64,000 nt of DNA from Desulfosoma sp. (GCA_037481875.1 JBBFKY010000001.1:530706-594705), one strand, 5' to 3'. Numbered from the stretch's first letter, positions 52,175-62,854 are shown. Program-made: numbers and translations. The notes: generated by a model from the letters alone, not told the origin.

Positions 52175-54310
52175 CTACCAGAGTCGAAAACCGAGACCTG
52201 ATCGGCGTTCCGTGACACGTCGCAAAGCGCTATGGAGAATGCTTTCATGAGCCCAGATTTCGACGCTCTCCGTGGCACGGGTCACAGCCGTATACAAGAG
52301 CTCCCTGGTGAGGACTTTGACATCCCGATCGGGTAAGATGACTAACACGCGGGTGTACTCCGACCCCTGGGATTTATGTACCGTCATGGCATAGGCGGTT
52401 TCGTGTGCGGGAAGTCGTGAGACAGGAACTTTTTTAAGAGTTCCATCGACCTGGCGAAACCAGGCCATAAGACGCTGAGTGACAGGGTCCGGCCACAAAA
52501 GCCCCACATCGCCGTTAAAGAGGCCCACATCATAGTCGTTTTCAAGGACGATTAAAGGTTTTCCTTGGTAATACCGCGTTCCTTGAGGAATATGCCCAAG
52601 CTCCGCCAAAAGGCTTTCCACAATCTCGTTTATGGTCGTCACGCCAAAGGGACCTTCTCTGACGGCGCACAGGATACGGAAAGATTCCAACCTTAGCGAA
52701 GCCTCATCAAGGCTTCCAGCCCCTGGAACCTTTGAAAAATTTTGTTCCACCACGATTCGAAGGGCTTGCCGAAGTTCCTGTTCTCGAACCCAACGGCAAC
52801 ACAATTGAGGGTTATTCAGAGCCGTTGTTTTGTGGGAAGCACTCCACGCAACCACAGGAATCGGCCAGGATTCTCCGGCACCGGATCGAATGCATTCTGC
52901 CAGGTGTCCCAGGCCGCCGTCCTTGGAAAACCGATAGTTCTTTTCCAGAAAAACTATGCATTCGCCGAACGGGGACACCGAAAGATTCGGGCAAGGAGAT
53001 TCTTCGGGAAGTTTCATTCCCGTGGCCGCTTCGACTTTGTCTTTCCATACTCGACCTCGCCGAATAGGATTGGGATCGTCGCCCGCTTGGTCCTTCCTGA
53101 ATCGACCACACAAGTCCGAAAACACATTCCCAGCTTCAACAGACGCCAACTGATCTTTGTCACCGAGCAGAATCCAACGGGCATGAGGGGGAAGGGCCGC
53201 CGCCGTATGAGCCATGAGAGGAAGATCGATCATGGAAGCTTCGTCCACGATAAGGACGTCCAGATGCAGGGGATTTTCCGGATTGTATCGAGGAACGGAT
53301 CGACCCTGGCGGACTCCCAAAAGCCGATGCAAGGTCATGGCTTGCTGAGGAAGATGTTCCAGCCACTGACCCCCGTGTGCATAAGACTTCAGAGAATTTC
53401 GCAAGGATTCAGTGATACGGGCCGCCGCTTTGCCCGTCGGGGCGGCCAAGGCGATACGCAAGGGACGTTGGGACAAATGTTGCAGGACACCGAGGATGCC
53501 GGTCACCGTATATGTTTTCCCTGTTCCTGGGCCCCCGGAAATGATGCAAAGCCTTTTCATGGCAGCGACGGCTGCGGCAACGCGTTGCCAATCCACTTCC
53601 TCTTCTGAAGATGCAGGCGGAAAGACGTGATGGATGGCCGAACGTACGGATTCCGGAGGGATGTCGTCGATCCAACCTTGGGCGAGTTTCCTCAGACGGC
53701 GCGCCACATCCCATTCATAATACCAGTAGCGTGCCAGATACAGCAAAGAGCCGTCCAACACCAAGGGCTTTAAAAAAGGTAATGGCTGTGTGTGAACTGG
53801 GCTGTTTCCAGAATGCTTATAAGAGCCTGGATCCATCCCCCTGAGTGGTGGCATCCCGTCCGTAGATATGGGAGGCATAAATCCCGTGCTCCCAGGGAAA
53901 CCATCGCCCAACTCCCCTGTCGGACAAGCTTTTGGAGTCTTTTTCGTTGGAGCTTCCAGCCCCATAAGTTGCCAGGCGTCAGAGTCGTGATCCTGAAAAA
54001 CATTCGAAACATGAAACACGGCTCGGGACCGGGCCAGGGTCTGGATCCAGGCTGTAGGCGATCTTTTCGGGGGAAGGTTCAAAGCCTCAATGTTAATCGT
54101 TCCCACATTGTCAAGAAGACGGTTTTCCGCAAGATCTTCAAGATCGAGACAGACATCGCCTTGGCTGACTCGAAGACTTACCAAAGCCGCGGCCAGGGCC
54201 ACTTCGTTCTTGATGTCGTCGGCATCTTGTGCGGAGACCCATAGAGCAAAATGCCGGTCCAGAGGACGTAAGATGCCGAGGCGCACCAAAGTATCCAGAG
54301 TGTCTTTCAT
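52175..54310 (-). CDS. recD: Exodeoxyribonuclease V alpha subunit RecD
   Basis: 711 aa 5'-3' helicase subunit of RecBCD. Walker A IISGGPGTGKTYTVTGILGV at about 255-275, Walker B VLIVDEASMIDLPLM, and the C-terminal motif ETAYAMTVHKSQGSEYTRVL with LLYTAVTRAT. About 10 bp after recB, third gene of the recC-recB-recD operon. Confidence 0.93.
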   Translation of the reverse strand: MKDTLDTLVRLGILRPLDRHFALWVSAQDADDIKNEVALAAALVSLRVSQGDVCLDLEDLAENRLLDNVGTINIEALNLPPKRSPTAWIQTLARSRAVFHVSNVFQDHDSDAWQLMGLEAPTKKTPKACPTGELGDGFPGSTGFMPPISTDGMPPLRGMDPGSYKHSGNSPVHTQPLPFLKPLVLDGSLLYLARYWYYEWDVARRLRKLAQGWIDDIPPESVRSAIHHVFPPASSEEEVDWQRVAAAVAAMKRLCIISGGPGTGKTYTVTGILGVLQHLSQRPLRIALAAPTGKAAARITESLRNSLKSYAHGGQWLEHLPQQAMTLHRLLGVRQGRSVPRYNPENPLHLDVLIVDEASMIDLPLMAHTAAALPPHARWILLGDKDQLASVEAGNVFSDLCGRFRKDQAGDDPNPIRRGRVWKDKVEAATGMKLPEESPCPNLSVSPFGECIVFLEKNYRFSKDGGLGHLAECIRSGAGESWPIPVVAWSASHKTTALNNPQLCCRWVREQELRQALRIVVEQNFSKVPGAGSLDEASLRLESFRILCAVREGPFGVTTINEIVESLLAELGHIPQGTRYYQGKPLIVLENDYDVGLFNGDVGLLWPDPVTQRLMAWFRQVDGTLKKVPVSRLPAHETAYAMTVHKSQGSEYTRVLVILPDRDVKVLTRELLYTAVTRATESVEIWAHESILHSALRRVTERRSGLGFRLW

Positions 54311-54320
54311 GGGTCCTTTC

Positions 54321-57300
54321 CTACCCGGTGCTTTCTGAAAACATGGCGCTTAAACGGAGCACATCAGGTTTTTCGGGCCGATGGTAAAAGACGCCGGTAA
54401 TCCCTTTGTTCTCGGGGCGCATACCCCGAAGGAACAAGTAAAAGACACCACCAAAATGGGTGTCGTAATCATAACGAGGAAGACGTAATCCAAGGAATCG
54501 ATGCACAGCCACGGTGTAAAGAAGCATCTGAAGAGGATACCGATGTTTGTGCATGGCCGATTCCAGTTGTTCCGAGCCATAATCTTCCACGCGATTTCCC
54601 AAATGGTTGGACTTGTAGTCGGCTATGAAGTAGCGGCCACGGTAACGAAAAACCAAATCGATGAAACCGTGAACCAACCCATGAACGGACTCAAACTGAA
54701 GCCCTTTGACAGACTTTTCGTAAAAATCCACATGTTGCAAAGCCCGATACAAACGATCGGGGTTCAGAGCCCCTGTAGGAAAATGAAATTCCCATTCGTG
54801 GAACCGATCTTTAAAAGCAATGTCACGAAGGCTCAGGGATTCGGTTCCGTGAACCAGAGGGGTCTCTAGAACGTTGCACACCATTTGAAGAACAGGATGG
54901 TGCCAGCTTTGTTCAAGACCATGTCGAGACAAAGTGTCGGCAATGACGGGTTCCAGATCTTGAGGCGTCAACGTAGCGAAATCTATTTTTTCAAAGATTT
55001 CGTGGAGGCATTGACCTGCTCGAGTGCCTCGAGGAAAAAGAAAAATGGGCTCGATTTGTTCAAAGGGTTCTTCGAGTGGGCTCTCGTCCACAAGAACGCC
55101 GTCGTAGTCGGGAGTGTGGGATTCGGCGCCTGTGGTCAAATGAGAATAACTTGTGACCCGCCATGGAAGTCCCAAAACCGCCTGAAACCTTTTCACCTCA
55201 TACACGGGTTTTCTTTCCCGATCGCTGCGAAGGCGTTCTTGCCTTTGCCAATCAGCTATTTCCACAGCGATCACGCCTGAAGAAGACTGCGCTATGGCTT
55301 CCAGATTTTTCCGCAGCTTTTCGTCATTCTTGCTGGAGTCTTCGTCTGTGGAAAACTGGTCCATGATGCTTCGTGCTGTTTCTTGACATCGATCGACGCC
55401 AGGTTCAGGGAACAAGAGATACGCCATGGCGGACTCGGAAGCCAGGCTCACGCGTCCCCACCAGGTGACACACACATATTTGGCGCGGGTCAGCGCCACG
55501 TAGAGAAGGCGCATGTATTCGGCCATTTCTTCTCGTTCCGCTTGTATTCGGTGCTGGTCTATTTCGGATGATCCCAGGTCCACACATGGCGAAAGATCCT
55601 TCGCGTCATGAAACCTTACGATTTTGGAATCTTTGTCCTTTTTCGTTCTTCTGAGATTCCACGGAAAAGGCAGGAAGACCACGGGGTATTCCAACCCCTT
55701 GCTTTTATGAATAGTGACCACCTGCACCAGGTTTTCATCACTTTCCAGCCGTAATTGTTCTTCTTCCGGAGCGTTCTCTTCTTGCAGCCGGTCTTTGTAC
55801 CAACGGAGCAGTCTGTCGACTCCGGGATAGCTCTGACTTGACCGATGTAAAAGTTCTGCAAGATGCAGGAGATTTGTCAGACGTCTTTCCCCGGCGGGAA
55901 GAGCCCGCACATGCACGGGCACGCCTTCCTCCTTGAGCAGTGTCATGAAAGCCGCGAGAAAACCATGACGATTCCAGATTTCTCGATACCTGTGGAATCG
56001 AGATTGCACATCTTCCATCAGGGTTTCATAGCTGTCCAGGGTACTCAGTCGACGAGCATTCCAGCCGAGGGTTTCCGTAGCCAGAGCCCATCGCAGGCGG
56101 CGTTCATCGACGGGATCCGCTATCGCCTCGAGAACGGCCAAAAGATCTGTGGCTTCCAGAGACCTAAAAACACTGTCCCGCTGTAAGCTGACGCTGGCCA
56201 CACCTCTTTGACGCAGGGCTTCCTGAATCCGACGGCCTTCTCGATGGGAACGCACCAACACGGCTATGTCTCGAGCCCTGAGCGGCTCTTCCCCGATGGT
56301 CAGGAGTCCTTGTTGAGAAAGATTCAACCATTCCACGATGGTGGCCGCGCAGTCGGAAGCGGCCGCCTCGACGGCTGCATCTACGGTGATCGAGCCATCT
56401 TTCGTCAAATCGAGACCCTGGCAAGGTAAAAAGCGAATTTGCACGGCGGGTGGGACTTTTCCATGCAGACGTAAAGGTGTCTTGTCAGCTTCGGGGCCGC
56501 TACGGACCGGATAAAAAGGAATGTCCTGATGAAAAATGAAAGGGTAAGGGTGCCTGGAAAAGAGATGGTTGATGGCATGGACCAGATGTGACGAGGAACG
56601 CCAATTGGTGTCCATGGTGTAGGTGTTGGCAGGGCCGGTGTTCCGTTTGGCACGCATATAGGCGAAAATGTCGGCACCTCGAAAGCTGTAAATGGCCTGT
56701 TTCGGATCCCCGATAAGGCACATGGAGAAAGGAGCCTCGAATGAACCATAAATTTTCTCAAAAATGCGGTACTGAAGAGGGTCTGTGTCCTGAAATTCAT
56801 CAATGAGGGCCACCGGATACTTTTGACGAATTTTTTCGGAAAGAGCCGCCCCGTAAGGGCCTGAAAGGGCCTCATCCACCCGTTGCACCAAGTCGTCAAA
56901 CCCCAACACGCGTTCCAGGTCTTTGCGACGGGAAAGCGCTTGACGCACAAAATCATCGGCAGCTTTGAGGATCACAGTACGTTGGCCCTCGAGGATTTCT
57001 TTCTGTAGCTGGAGGTAACGGTCAAAGAGATCAAAAATTTGATGGGACGGAGGGGCCGCGCCCGCTTTGACTTTTTGGGCCAGAAACGATGAGCTGAGCC
57101 TTTCAAGAGGCGACGGCAGGGGTATGGGAGTGATTGCGGTGTCGGCCAGGGTGTCCATGGTCGTCAGAAGGGTTTCCACGGTGTCGACCCTGTAGAAACG
57201 GCGATTTAGCGCCTTGTGATCTTTAAGAATTTTTGCGATATGGTCCCGATCCTTTTGCCACGTGTTACGAATCTCCTGAAAAAGCGACTTGGCATCAGCG

Positions 57301-57929
57301 AAATTTCGAACACTTTCAGAGGATAGTTCAGGAAAAATCTTTGGAGGGACAACACTTCGCAGTGCCGAAAGATCTTGCAGAAGTCCATCCGGACCCTTCC
57401 ACGTGCTCAGAAGCCATTGGGCCTTTTCCTCTTCGGCGTCCTTCATGATGTGACGCCAGAAATCGGCAACCGCTTCCCGCACAAGGGCCTTATCCTCGGG
57501 AAGGACATCCCAGTCGAACGGCACGCCGCAAGCAAAAGCAAATTCCTGAAGAATCCTCTGACAGAAACCATGCATGGTGTAAACAGCCGCTTCATCCATA
57601 CGGCAGGCGGCTTCCATGAGAAGCCAGGGCAGGTTTTCTTTTTCCGAGTTATTTTGAGACACCCAGGGGGCGAACATGGGATCGTTCCATCGACCCGTGG
57701 ACACCTCCCGCCAAGCCCCGTGGAGGCGCTGCCGAATGCGAACTCGCAGTTCTTCCGTGGCGGCGTTGGTATAAGTCACCACGAGGATCTGGCCGATGGG
57801 CAACCGTCTTTCTACGAGAAGGCGGAGCACGAGGGTCACAATGCTATGAGTTTTCCCTGTACCGGCGCTGGCTTCGATAAGCCGAACACCTTCCAGGGGG
57901 AGCAGTAAAGGATCGAGAGGCTGTGTCAT
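54321..57929 (-). CDS. recB: Exodeoxyribonuclease V beta subunit RecB
   Basis: 1202 aa. UvrD-type 3'-5' helicase with Walker A LIEASAGTGKTHSIV (residues 18-32), Walker B VALIDEFQDTDPLQYRIFEK, motif VVTIHKSKGLEYPVVFLPFP and a C-terminal nuclease domain with GFIDLVFRYRGRYFIADYKS (about residues 1085-1105) holding the catalytic Asp-Asp-Lys set. Complete helicase-nuclease. Acts with RecC and RecD in double-strand break repair and degradation of linear foreign DNA. Confidence 0.95.
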   Translation of the reverse strand: MTQPLDPLLLPLEGVRLIEASAGTGKTHSIVTLVLRLLVERRLPIGQILVVTYTNAATEELRVRIRQRLHGAWREVSTGRWNDPMFAPWVSQNNSEKENLPWLLMEAACRMDEAAVYTMHGFCQRILQEFAFACGVPFDWDVLPEDKALVREAVADFWRHIMKDAEEEKAQWLLSTWKGPDGLLQDLSALRSVVPPKIFPELSSESVRNFADAKSLFQEIRNTWQKDRDHIAKILKDHKALNRRFYRVDTVETLLTTMDTLADTAITPIPLPSPLERLSSSFLAQKVKAGAAPPSHQIFDLFDRYLQLQKEILEGQRTVILKAADDFVRQALSRRKDLERVLGFDDLVQRVDEALSGPYGAALSEKIRQKYPVALIDEFQDTDPLQYRIFEKIYGSFEAPFSMCLIGDPKQAIYSFRGADIFAYMRAKRNTGPANTYTMDTNWRSSSHLVHAINHLFSRHPYPFIFHQDIPFYPVRSGPEADKTPLRLHGKVPPAVQIRFLPCQGLDLTKDGSITVDAAVEAAASDCAATIVEWLNLSQQGLLTIGEEPLRARDIAVLVRSHREGRRIQEALRQRGVASVSLQRDSVFRSLEATDLLAVLEAIADPVDERRLRWALATETLGWNARRLSTLDSYETLMEDVQSRFHRYREIWNRHGFLAAFMTLLKEEGVPVHVRALPAGERRLTNLLHLAELLHRSSQSYPGVDRLLRWYKDRLQEENAPEEEQLRLESDENLVQVVTIHKSKGLEYPVVFLPFPWNLRRTKKDKDSKIVRFHDAKDLSPCVDLGSSEIDQHRIQAEREEMAEYMRLLYVALTRAKYVCVTWWGRVSLASESAMAYLLFPEPGVDRCQETARSIMDQFSTDEDSSKNDEKLRKNLEAIAQSSSGVIAVEIADWQRQERLRSDRERKPVYEVKRFQAVLGLPWRVTSYSHLTTGAESHTPDYDGVLVDESPLEEPFEQIEPIFLFPRGTRAGQCLHEIFEKIDFATLTPQDLEPVIADTLSRHGLEQSWHHPVLQMVCNVLETPLVHGTESLSLRDIAFKDRFHEWEFHFPTGALNPDRLYRALQHVDFYEKSVKGLQFESVHGLVHGFIDLVFRYRGRYFIADYKSNHLGNRVEDYGSEQLESAMHKHRYPLQMLLYTVAVHRFLGLRLPRYDYDTHFGGVFYLFLRGMRPENKGITGVFYHRPEKPDVLRLSAMFSESTG

Positions 57930-58073
57930 GGGATCATCCTAAAATTTTCACCTAAATTGGTTGGGATTTGTATGGGCGAGGTGTCGCCTCTCTGCTACCT
58001 TGATATGGCATTAAGGACCTTGGTAATGCGAGTTCTTTGAAGGGCCGCTAGAAAGTCTCCTTTTTTTCTCGCT

Positions 58074-61000
58074 TCATAAAACGATGGGCCCGAAGACCTT
58101 CCAAGCCACCTGCGCAAAAGCTTCGTCCAGAGGCTCAAGCCCTCGGAAAGCCATTTGAACAGCCACGTCGTAGGCGTCGCCTCTTTCGTAATATTCATCC
58201 TTCCACGTTTTCCCGCAGAGGCGTGCCGGGGGAACCAAGACAGGGGCTCCGTTGGACTCTTTGGCATAGGCCCAACTGGATTCAGGGAAAAAGGGCAATG
58301 GACGCTGTTGCCCCTGAAACCAAAGATCCACAAGATCCTCTAGATATTTTTCCGGATTTTCCACGGGATTGAAACGAAGGAATTCCCTGTTCCCCATACC
58401 AATGTGAAGACTTTCAAGGGCCACCCCCGAGGGACGGGCGGCACACAAGGCCAGATGCTGAATCCAAAGCCTCAGACGGTCCTTGGCCTTAATGGAGGCC
58501 GGCCGGTACACCAAACGTCCCCGTTCCGTCACATTCGGTAACCAACCGCGCACTCTTATGTCTCCTATTGGAATGTCCACTTCCACCACCCGCGGTGACG
58601 TTCCTCGATGCTCCAAAACCTTGCGAGCCATTTCGTGCATGGCCTCGTACTTTTCTTGGAAACAAAGATCACCGGCCACACCATGAGGCAACCAGCCTCG
58701 ACCTTTCAATCTTTGCCGTAATGCCTCGGGGCTTTCCTTTCGAAGCAAACCCTCAAGAATTTCCACATTCATCCAGTACCCTACCAAGCCATCCACGATG
58801 AAGGGTTCTTCGTCTTCAAGGGTTTCTGCTTTTCGGGAAACAGCCAGTCCCAATCGTTTCTCCAAGAACCAGGCGGAAGGGTTATCAAAGAATCGAATGA
58901 GGTCCTCCAAAGCCACTTCTTTCACGGAAAGTACGGGAAGGGAAAATTCTTTATCCACAAAGGGAGGAACATCCGATTGTTCCCGAGCTTGCACTGCGTG
59001 AAGCCACAAGGTGTCATAAGAAAAATGTTGAGGACTGGAGCCGTCATAGAGTCGAGGGCTGAAAGGTTGAAGCGAATGAAAGCGCACGATGTGGTCCACA
59101 AGGGATCCATTTTCGGCTCGGTAACTTTGTTCCACATAATCCAGGAGTTCCGAAACCACCACCGAGGGTGCCTTCAAAGTATTGTCCCGAATATCCCGCC
59201 CGATATAACTGACGTAGAAAACATCCCTTGCCGACATGAGAGCCTCAAGGAAGAGGTATCGGTCTTCAAAACGACGCCGTCGATCGCCGGGTCTTGGGCT
59301 TCGAGCCAATAGGTCGAATTCGGGAAGACGTTCGGTTCGAGGAAAATCGGTGTCGTTCATGCCCAAGATGCACATCACACGGAAGGGAATGGAGCGCAAG
59401 GGGACCAAGTTGCAAAAGGTGATGCCTCCGGTCAGAAATCGGCGAATGTTTGGGGATTCCGCAAGAAGACTTTCCAAATGGGGTCGAACCACTTCGACGG
59501 ATAGGGGTTCCGAGCAGTCGGCTTTATGGGCGGCCGAAGCGAAGGTGTCGAGAGCCTGTCGAAAGCGATCGAGAGATTCCTGGGCATCGGGGTGAAAAAA
59601 GGCGTCTAGAAGAGCGTTGCCGTGAAGCTGCCATTCCTGAGGGGATTTGGGAATTTGAAGGATCCGGCGCCACGTGCGGATCGCGTCCAGAAGATCGTGA
59701 AGGCCCCCGAGCCACGGAGCGTCCGAGGCTTCCACATCGGGATAGGCGAGTACGTCGCCCCAGAAAAGTTCCTGAGGCGGCAGAGCGTACCCGGCAAGGA
59801 GGCGGTCCAGCCCCATACGCCATGTGTGGGAGGTATCTCGAGGAAGACCCATTTCCTCGCGCATGGCAGCGTCCAACGCCCAGCGAACTCCAGCCTCAAG
59901 GACCCATGATCGGACTCGATCCAACCCTTTTTCATCGAAACCGAACCGGGTGGCAATGGAAGGGATTTCTAGAAGCGACAAGATATCAGACGCCGTGCAG
60001 CGCCAGTGCGGCAATCGAAGAAGATCCAGGATTCTTTGAAGCACCGGATCTTCTTCCACAGACTTTCGGTCCGAAATGTTCCATGGAAGCCTGGGATTAT
60101 CGCGCGTGCCGAAAACGGCTTCCACGTAAGGCGCATAGACATTTATGTCCGGCGCCATGACCACCACATCTTCCGGAGTAAGGCCGGGTAGGGTTTCCAG
60201 TAGATGCGCCAGATGATCATGGAGGACTTGAATTTCCCTCATGGGACTGTGACAGGCATGGATTTGCAAAGAATTCAGATCGAGCGCTGGCAGCCGCTCT
60301 TCTGGATTGGGTGTCCGACGATCTCTGAAATTGTAGATATCATGCTGTACCGCTTCAAGAAGTGTGGTCGGTTCAAAATCCTCAAGGAAGTCCTCATCAT
60401 TACCCTGAATATCCTGAATGTGACGAAAAAGGAAACAGCCCGACAAAGCCCACGACATCATCAAAGGATTGATCCCGATACCATGACGACATCCATTTTC
60501 CTGATGCCAGGAGAGATCTTTGCCGACAGGATCGGCTCTCAGGGCTGGAATGTCACCCCAATATTCGCGACTCGGGTTCATGAAATAGAGCCTTACATCC
60601 ACTTTGGATGCGAGAACATCAAGGACTTCCAAGTGTACTGGGGCAATCAAGGCCACCCCGAACAGGCTGACGCGTGAAGGAAGTCTTTCGGGCCGTAGCG
60701 GACCGCTTCCGTTTCCAACAGCCTTCAGAAACTGAAGATGCCTTTGGGCTTGGTGGGGTACGGGATTTTCATGGACCAGAGCTCGCCAAAGATGGGCCTG
60801 CCAATCCGAATCTTCCCCAGTTTCCCAGGAACGCAAAATATCCTGGCGATACACCAGATAACGGTCAAAAGCCCTGGCGACTTGGGCCGCCAACTGATAC
60901 CGTTTCAACCCTGATGGATCGGCGTCCAAGTAGTGCCGAAGTTCCTGAAATTCTGGATCGAGGTTATAAGTGCGAAGCAGTTTGAAGATGCGCCAGGTAA

Positions 61001-61280
61001 GGTCTAAGCAGCTCCAGGAATCTTCATGTTTTGCTGCGGATTCATCTTCCCCAAGCCAGGCCCTGTAGACAAGATCCACTAAGGCTGCGGGGACAAGGAA
61101 CTGCACATGAGCCGCAATCCCTTGATGTCGGGCCAACTGGTGCGTGAGCCATCGCGCCGTGCCCATGTCTTGCACCACCACCACTTCAGGGGTCATGGGG
61201 TCGTCAAGAGGTTCCTGCAGGTCGCGTAAAAGGGCTTGAAAAAGCTTTTCGATTCTTTGACTCTGCACAATGCGCCACAT
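58074..61280 (-). CDS. recC: Exodeoxyribonuclease V gamma subunit RecC
   Basis: About 1068 aa subunit that in E. coli splits the DNA strands and reads Chi. The N-terminus MWRIVQSQRIEKLFQALLRD aligns with E. coli RecC (MLRVYHSNRLDVL), so I chose ATG 61280 rather than 61355 or 61298. Further family segments: VVQDMGTARWLTHQLARHQG, HACHSPMREIQVLHDHLAHL, RVMCILGMNDTDFPR and LEALMSARDVFYVSYIGRD. RecC-RecB gap is 144 bp. Family identity is secure; Chi specificity cannot be read from the sequence. Confidence 0.92.
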   Translation of the reverse strand: MWRIVQSQRIEKLFQALLRDLQEPLDDPMTPEVVVVQDMGTARWLTHQLARHQGIAAHVQFLVPAALVDLVYRAWLGEDESAAKHEDSWSCLDLTWRIFKLLRTYNLDPEFQELRHYLDADPSGLKRYQLAAQVARAFDRYLVYRQDILRSWETGEDSDWQAHLWRALVHENPVPHQAQRHLQFLKAVGNGSGPLRPERLPSRVSLFGVALIAPVHLEVLDVLASKVDVRLYFMNPSREYWGDIPALRADPVGKDLSWHQENGCRHGIGINPLMMSWALSGCFLFRHIQDIQGNDEDFLEDFEPTTLLEAVQHDIYNFRDRRTPNPEERLPALDLNSLQIHACHSPMREIQVLHDHLAHLLETLPGLTPEDVVVMAPDINVYAPYVEAVFGTRDNPRLPWNISDRKSVEEDPVLQRILDLLRLPHWRCTASDILSLLEIPSIATRFGFDEKGLDRVRSWVLEAGVRWALDAAMREEMGLPRDTSHTWRMGLDRLLAGYALPPQELFWGDVLAYPDVEASDAPWLGGLHDLLDAIRTWRRILQIPKSPQEWQLHGNALLDAFFHPDAQESLDRFRQALDTFASAAHKADCSEPLSVEVVRPHLESLLAESPNIRRFLTGGITFCNLVPLRSIPFRVMCILGMNDTDFPRTERLPEFDLLARSPRPGDRRRRFEDRYLFLEALMSARDVFYVSYIGRDIRDNTLKAPSVVVSELLDYVEQSYRAENGSLVDHIVRFHSLQPFSPRLYDGSSPQHFSYDTLWLHAVQAREQSDVPPFVDKEFSLPVLSVKEVALEDLIRFFDNPSAWFLEKRLGLAVSRKAETLEDEEPFIVDGLVGYWMNVEILEGLLRKESPEALRQRLKGRGWLPHGVAGDLCFQEKYEAMHEMARKVLEHRGTSPRVVEVDIPIGDIRVRGWLPNVTERGRLVYRPASIKAKDRLRLWIQHLALCAARPSGVALESLHIGMGNREFLRFNPVENPEKYLEDLVDLWFQGQQRPLPFFPESSWAYAKESNGAPVLVPPARLCGKTWKDEYYERGDAYDVAVQMAFRGLEPLDEAFAQVAWKVFGPIVL

Positions 61281-62023
61281 GTTCGAAGGCCTTTCCATGC
61301 GAGGTGTCAGAGCTCGGCACAGAGAGGGTTGACGCCGTGTTTTCGAAGACGGCACTCTACCATATCTTCTTCGGGCTTCTGCCCACGATTTTGGTCAACA
61401 CGCCACCTAAACGACCTCGAAGTCCTTATCCAAAAGAAAGTTTCCCTTAGGGGTGCAGGTGTCCAGCTGCACAAAAAGCGGGTGGAAGGCCAGACCTTCC
61501 AGGAAAACCGTCGCCTCTTGGTTTCAAGAGAAGTTCTATACTTGGGAAATTCTCCAAGCCCATAGTGGAGCCCTTTACGCCGAACGGGAACCGTCTATCC
61601 CAAGAACTCGGGGCCCTTGCACAGCCACAAGGCCTGGACAGCCTTTTCCGCCACCTTAGGGGATGCGAAACAGCTCTCCTTATCCTCCCTCCTTGAAAGC
61701 GTAGCGGGCATGCTTCATGGTGGCATCAGCTTATCGGAACCCGTCCTCGGCCCGGTTTCCAATGGCAGCGTCTACGAGTGCACCATCGAACGATAACCTC
61801 CCCATTGATGGTAACAACTCGATTCTCAGCGAGAATCCAAACGGTTGTCTTTCTGTAAGGGCCTGTGGGTTCGGAGCAACCCTGGGGATGTGCCCAACTA
61901 TTCTCTTAGGGCACATAAACTGCGGCGCATAGACTGCGGCACATAAACTCTAGTGCATGAACAGTAAGGGCGGACCGACATGTCCGCCCTTCAGCCGTCC
62001 ACTCCCTATCTTTGCCGCAAACT
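61281..62023. other. 740-bp gene-poor gap upstream of recC
   Basis: It includes the recC promoter region (minus strand) and the region beyond the dsrE stop. Short frames here have no start signals or family features. A palindrome AAGGGCGGAC-CGACAT-GTCCGCCCTT lies at 61966-61991, 32 bp beyond the dsrE stop codon, where it could also act as a factor-dependent 3' end. Confidence 0.5.
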
Positions 62024-62488
62024 TTACGTAAACATGTTGATCCGGCAATGAATGGCATGCTTCAAATAGTCTTCAGCCGTCTGTATCTCGACACCGTCAA
62101 TAAAATCGTTCTGAGAAAGCCCCATCATGTCGACGGTCATCTTGCAGGCCACAAGCCGGATGCCTTCAATCTGAGCCATTTCCAATAATTCCCCCAGGGA
62201 AGGGATGTGGGCGGCGTCCATCTTTTGGCGCATCATTTTGGTGGCCATGGCAGACATGCCGGGAATTGCCCCCAGAGGCCCGGGCGGAATAAATCGGCAT
62301 TTGTCTTGGTAATTCTTACGAATCACGTTGATTCCCATAAAAGTGTAAAAGATGGTGGCTTCCATACCGAGACGGACGGCATTCAAACCGAGGACCAACG
62401 AAGGATAAGCGCCGTCTAGCGTGTCCCGGCTGCAAATAAAAGTGCAAGAGATCTTTTCTTCAGGGTTTTTCTGACCTTGATCCGCCAT
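62024..62488 (-). CDS. DsrE/DsrF/DrsH-like sulfur-relay family protein
   Basis: 154 aa of the larger DsrE-like subfamily (also called peroxiredoxin-family in some annotation). Features: KISCTFICSRDTLDGAYPSL with an early Cys, GLNAVRLGMEATIFYTFMGI, and LLEMAQIEGIRLVACKMTVD with the conserved Cys usually modified during sulfur transfer. RBS AAGGAGG precedes ATG 62488. It follows an ArsR-type regulator by 21 bp and is probably controlled by it. Unlike the 7.4 kb gene it uses Cys throughout. Confidence 0.9.
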   Translation of the reverse strand: MADQGQKNPEEKISCTFICSRDTLDGAYPSLVLGLNAVRLGMEATIFYTFMGINVIRKNYQDKCRFIPPGPLGAIPGMSAMATKMMRQKMDAAHIPSLGELLEMAQIEGIRLVACKMTVDMMGLSQNDFIDGVEIQTAEDYLKHAIHCRINMFT

Positions 62489-62509
62489 AAGATATGTCCT
62501 CCTTCGGTT

Positions 62510-62854
62510 TCAAGTTTCCCGATGCTCCCCTTCGGCCGCAGAGTCGTTGTCGGGTGCAGGGGATTCGGTTTCTTGAGCGCACACGCACTGAATGATTTTC
62601 AGAACTCCTGGAAAGGCGATCCGGTAAAAAACCTGTGTTCCCTCCTTTCTGGAAGCCAAAATACCCCGTGATTTCAAAAGATTCAGATGTTGGGAGGTGT
62701 TGACTTGAGCTGATCCCACCCTTTGACAGATTTCCGTGACATTCTTTTCCCCGTCTTCCAAGACCTGCAAAATGCTGAGGCGCACCGGATGCGCTACGGC
62801 TCGAAGCATTTCCGCAGCCTTTTCCAGACGTTCATGTCGAAACGAAACCGTCAT
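62510..62854 (-). CDS. ArsR-family winged-helix repressor
   Basis: 114 aa. Winged HTH with ILQVLEDGEKNVTEICQRVG, SAQVNTSQHLNLLKSRGILA and SRKEGTQVFYRIA. It lacks the ELCVCDL metal site; Cys remaining are in the C-terminal CVCAQE (about residues 96-101), possibly a thiol or persulfide sensor like BigR/SqrR types (inference). Operon with the DsrE-like gene below it; an operator-like inverted repeat overlaps its promoter, suggesting autoregulation. Confidence 0.9.
   Translation of the reverse strand: MTVSFRHERLEKAAEMLRAVAHPVRLSILQVLEDGEKNVTEICQRVGSAQVNTSQHLNLLKSRGILASRKEGTQVFYRIAFPGVLKIIQCVCAQETESPAPDNDSAAEGEHRET

Noticed and set aside
52017-52250. 77-aa plus-strand frame
   Set aside because: Antisense to the end of recD, no start signal and no family features.
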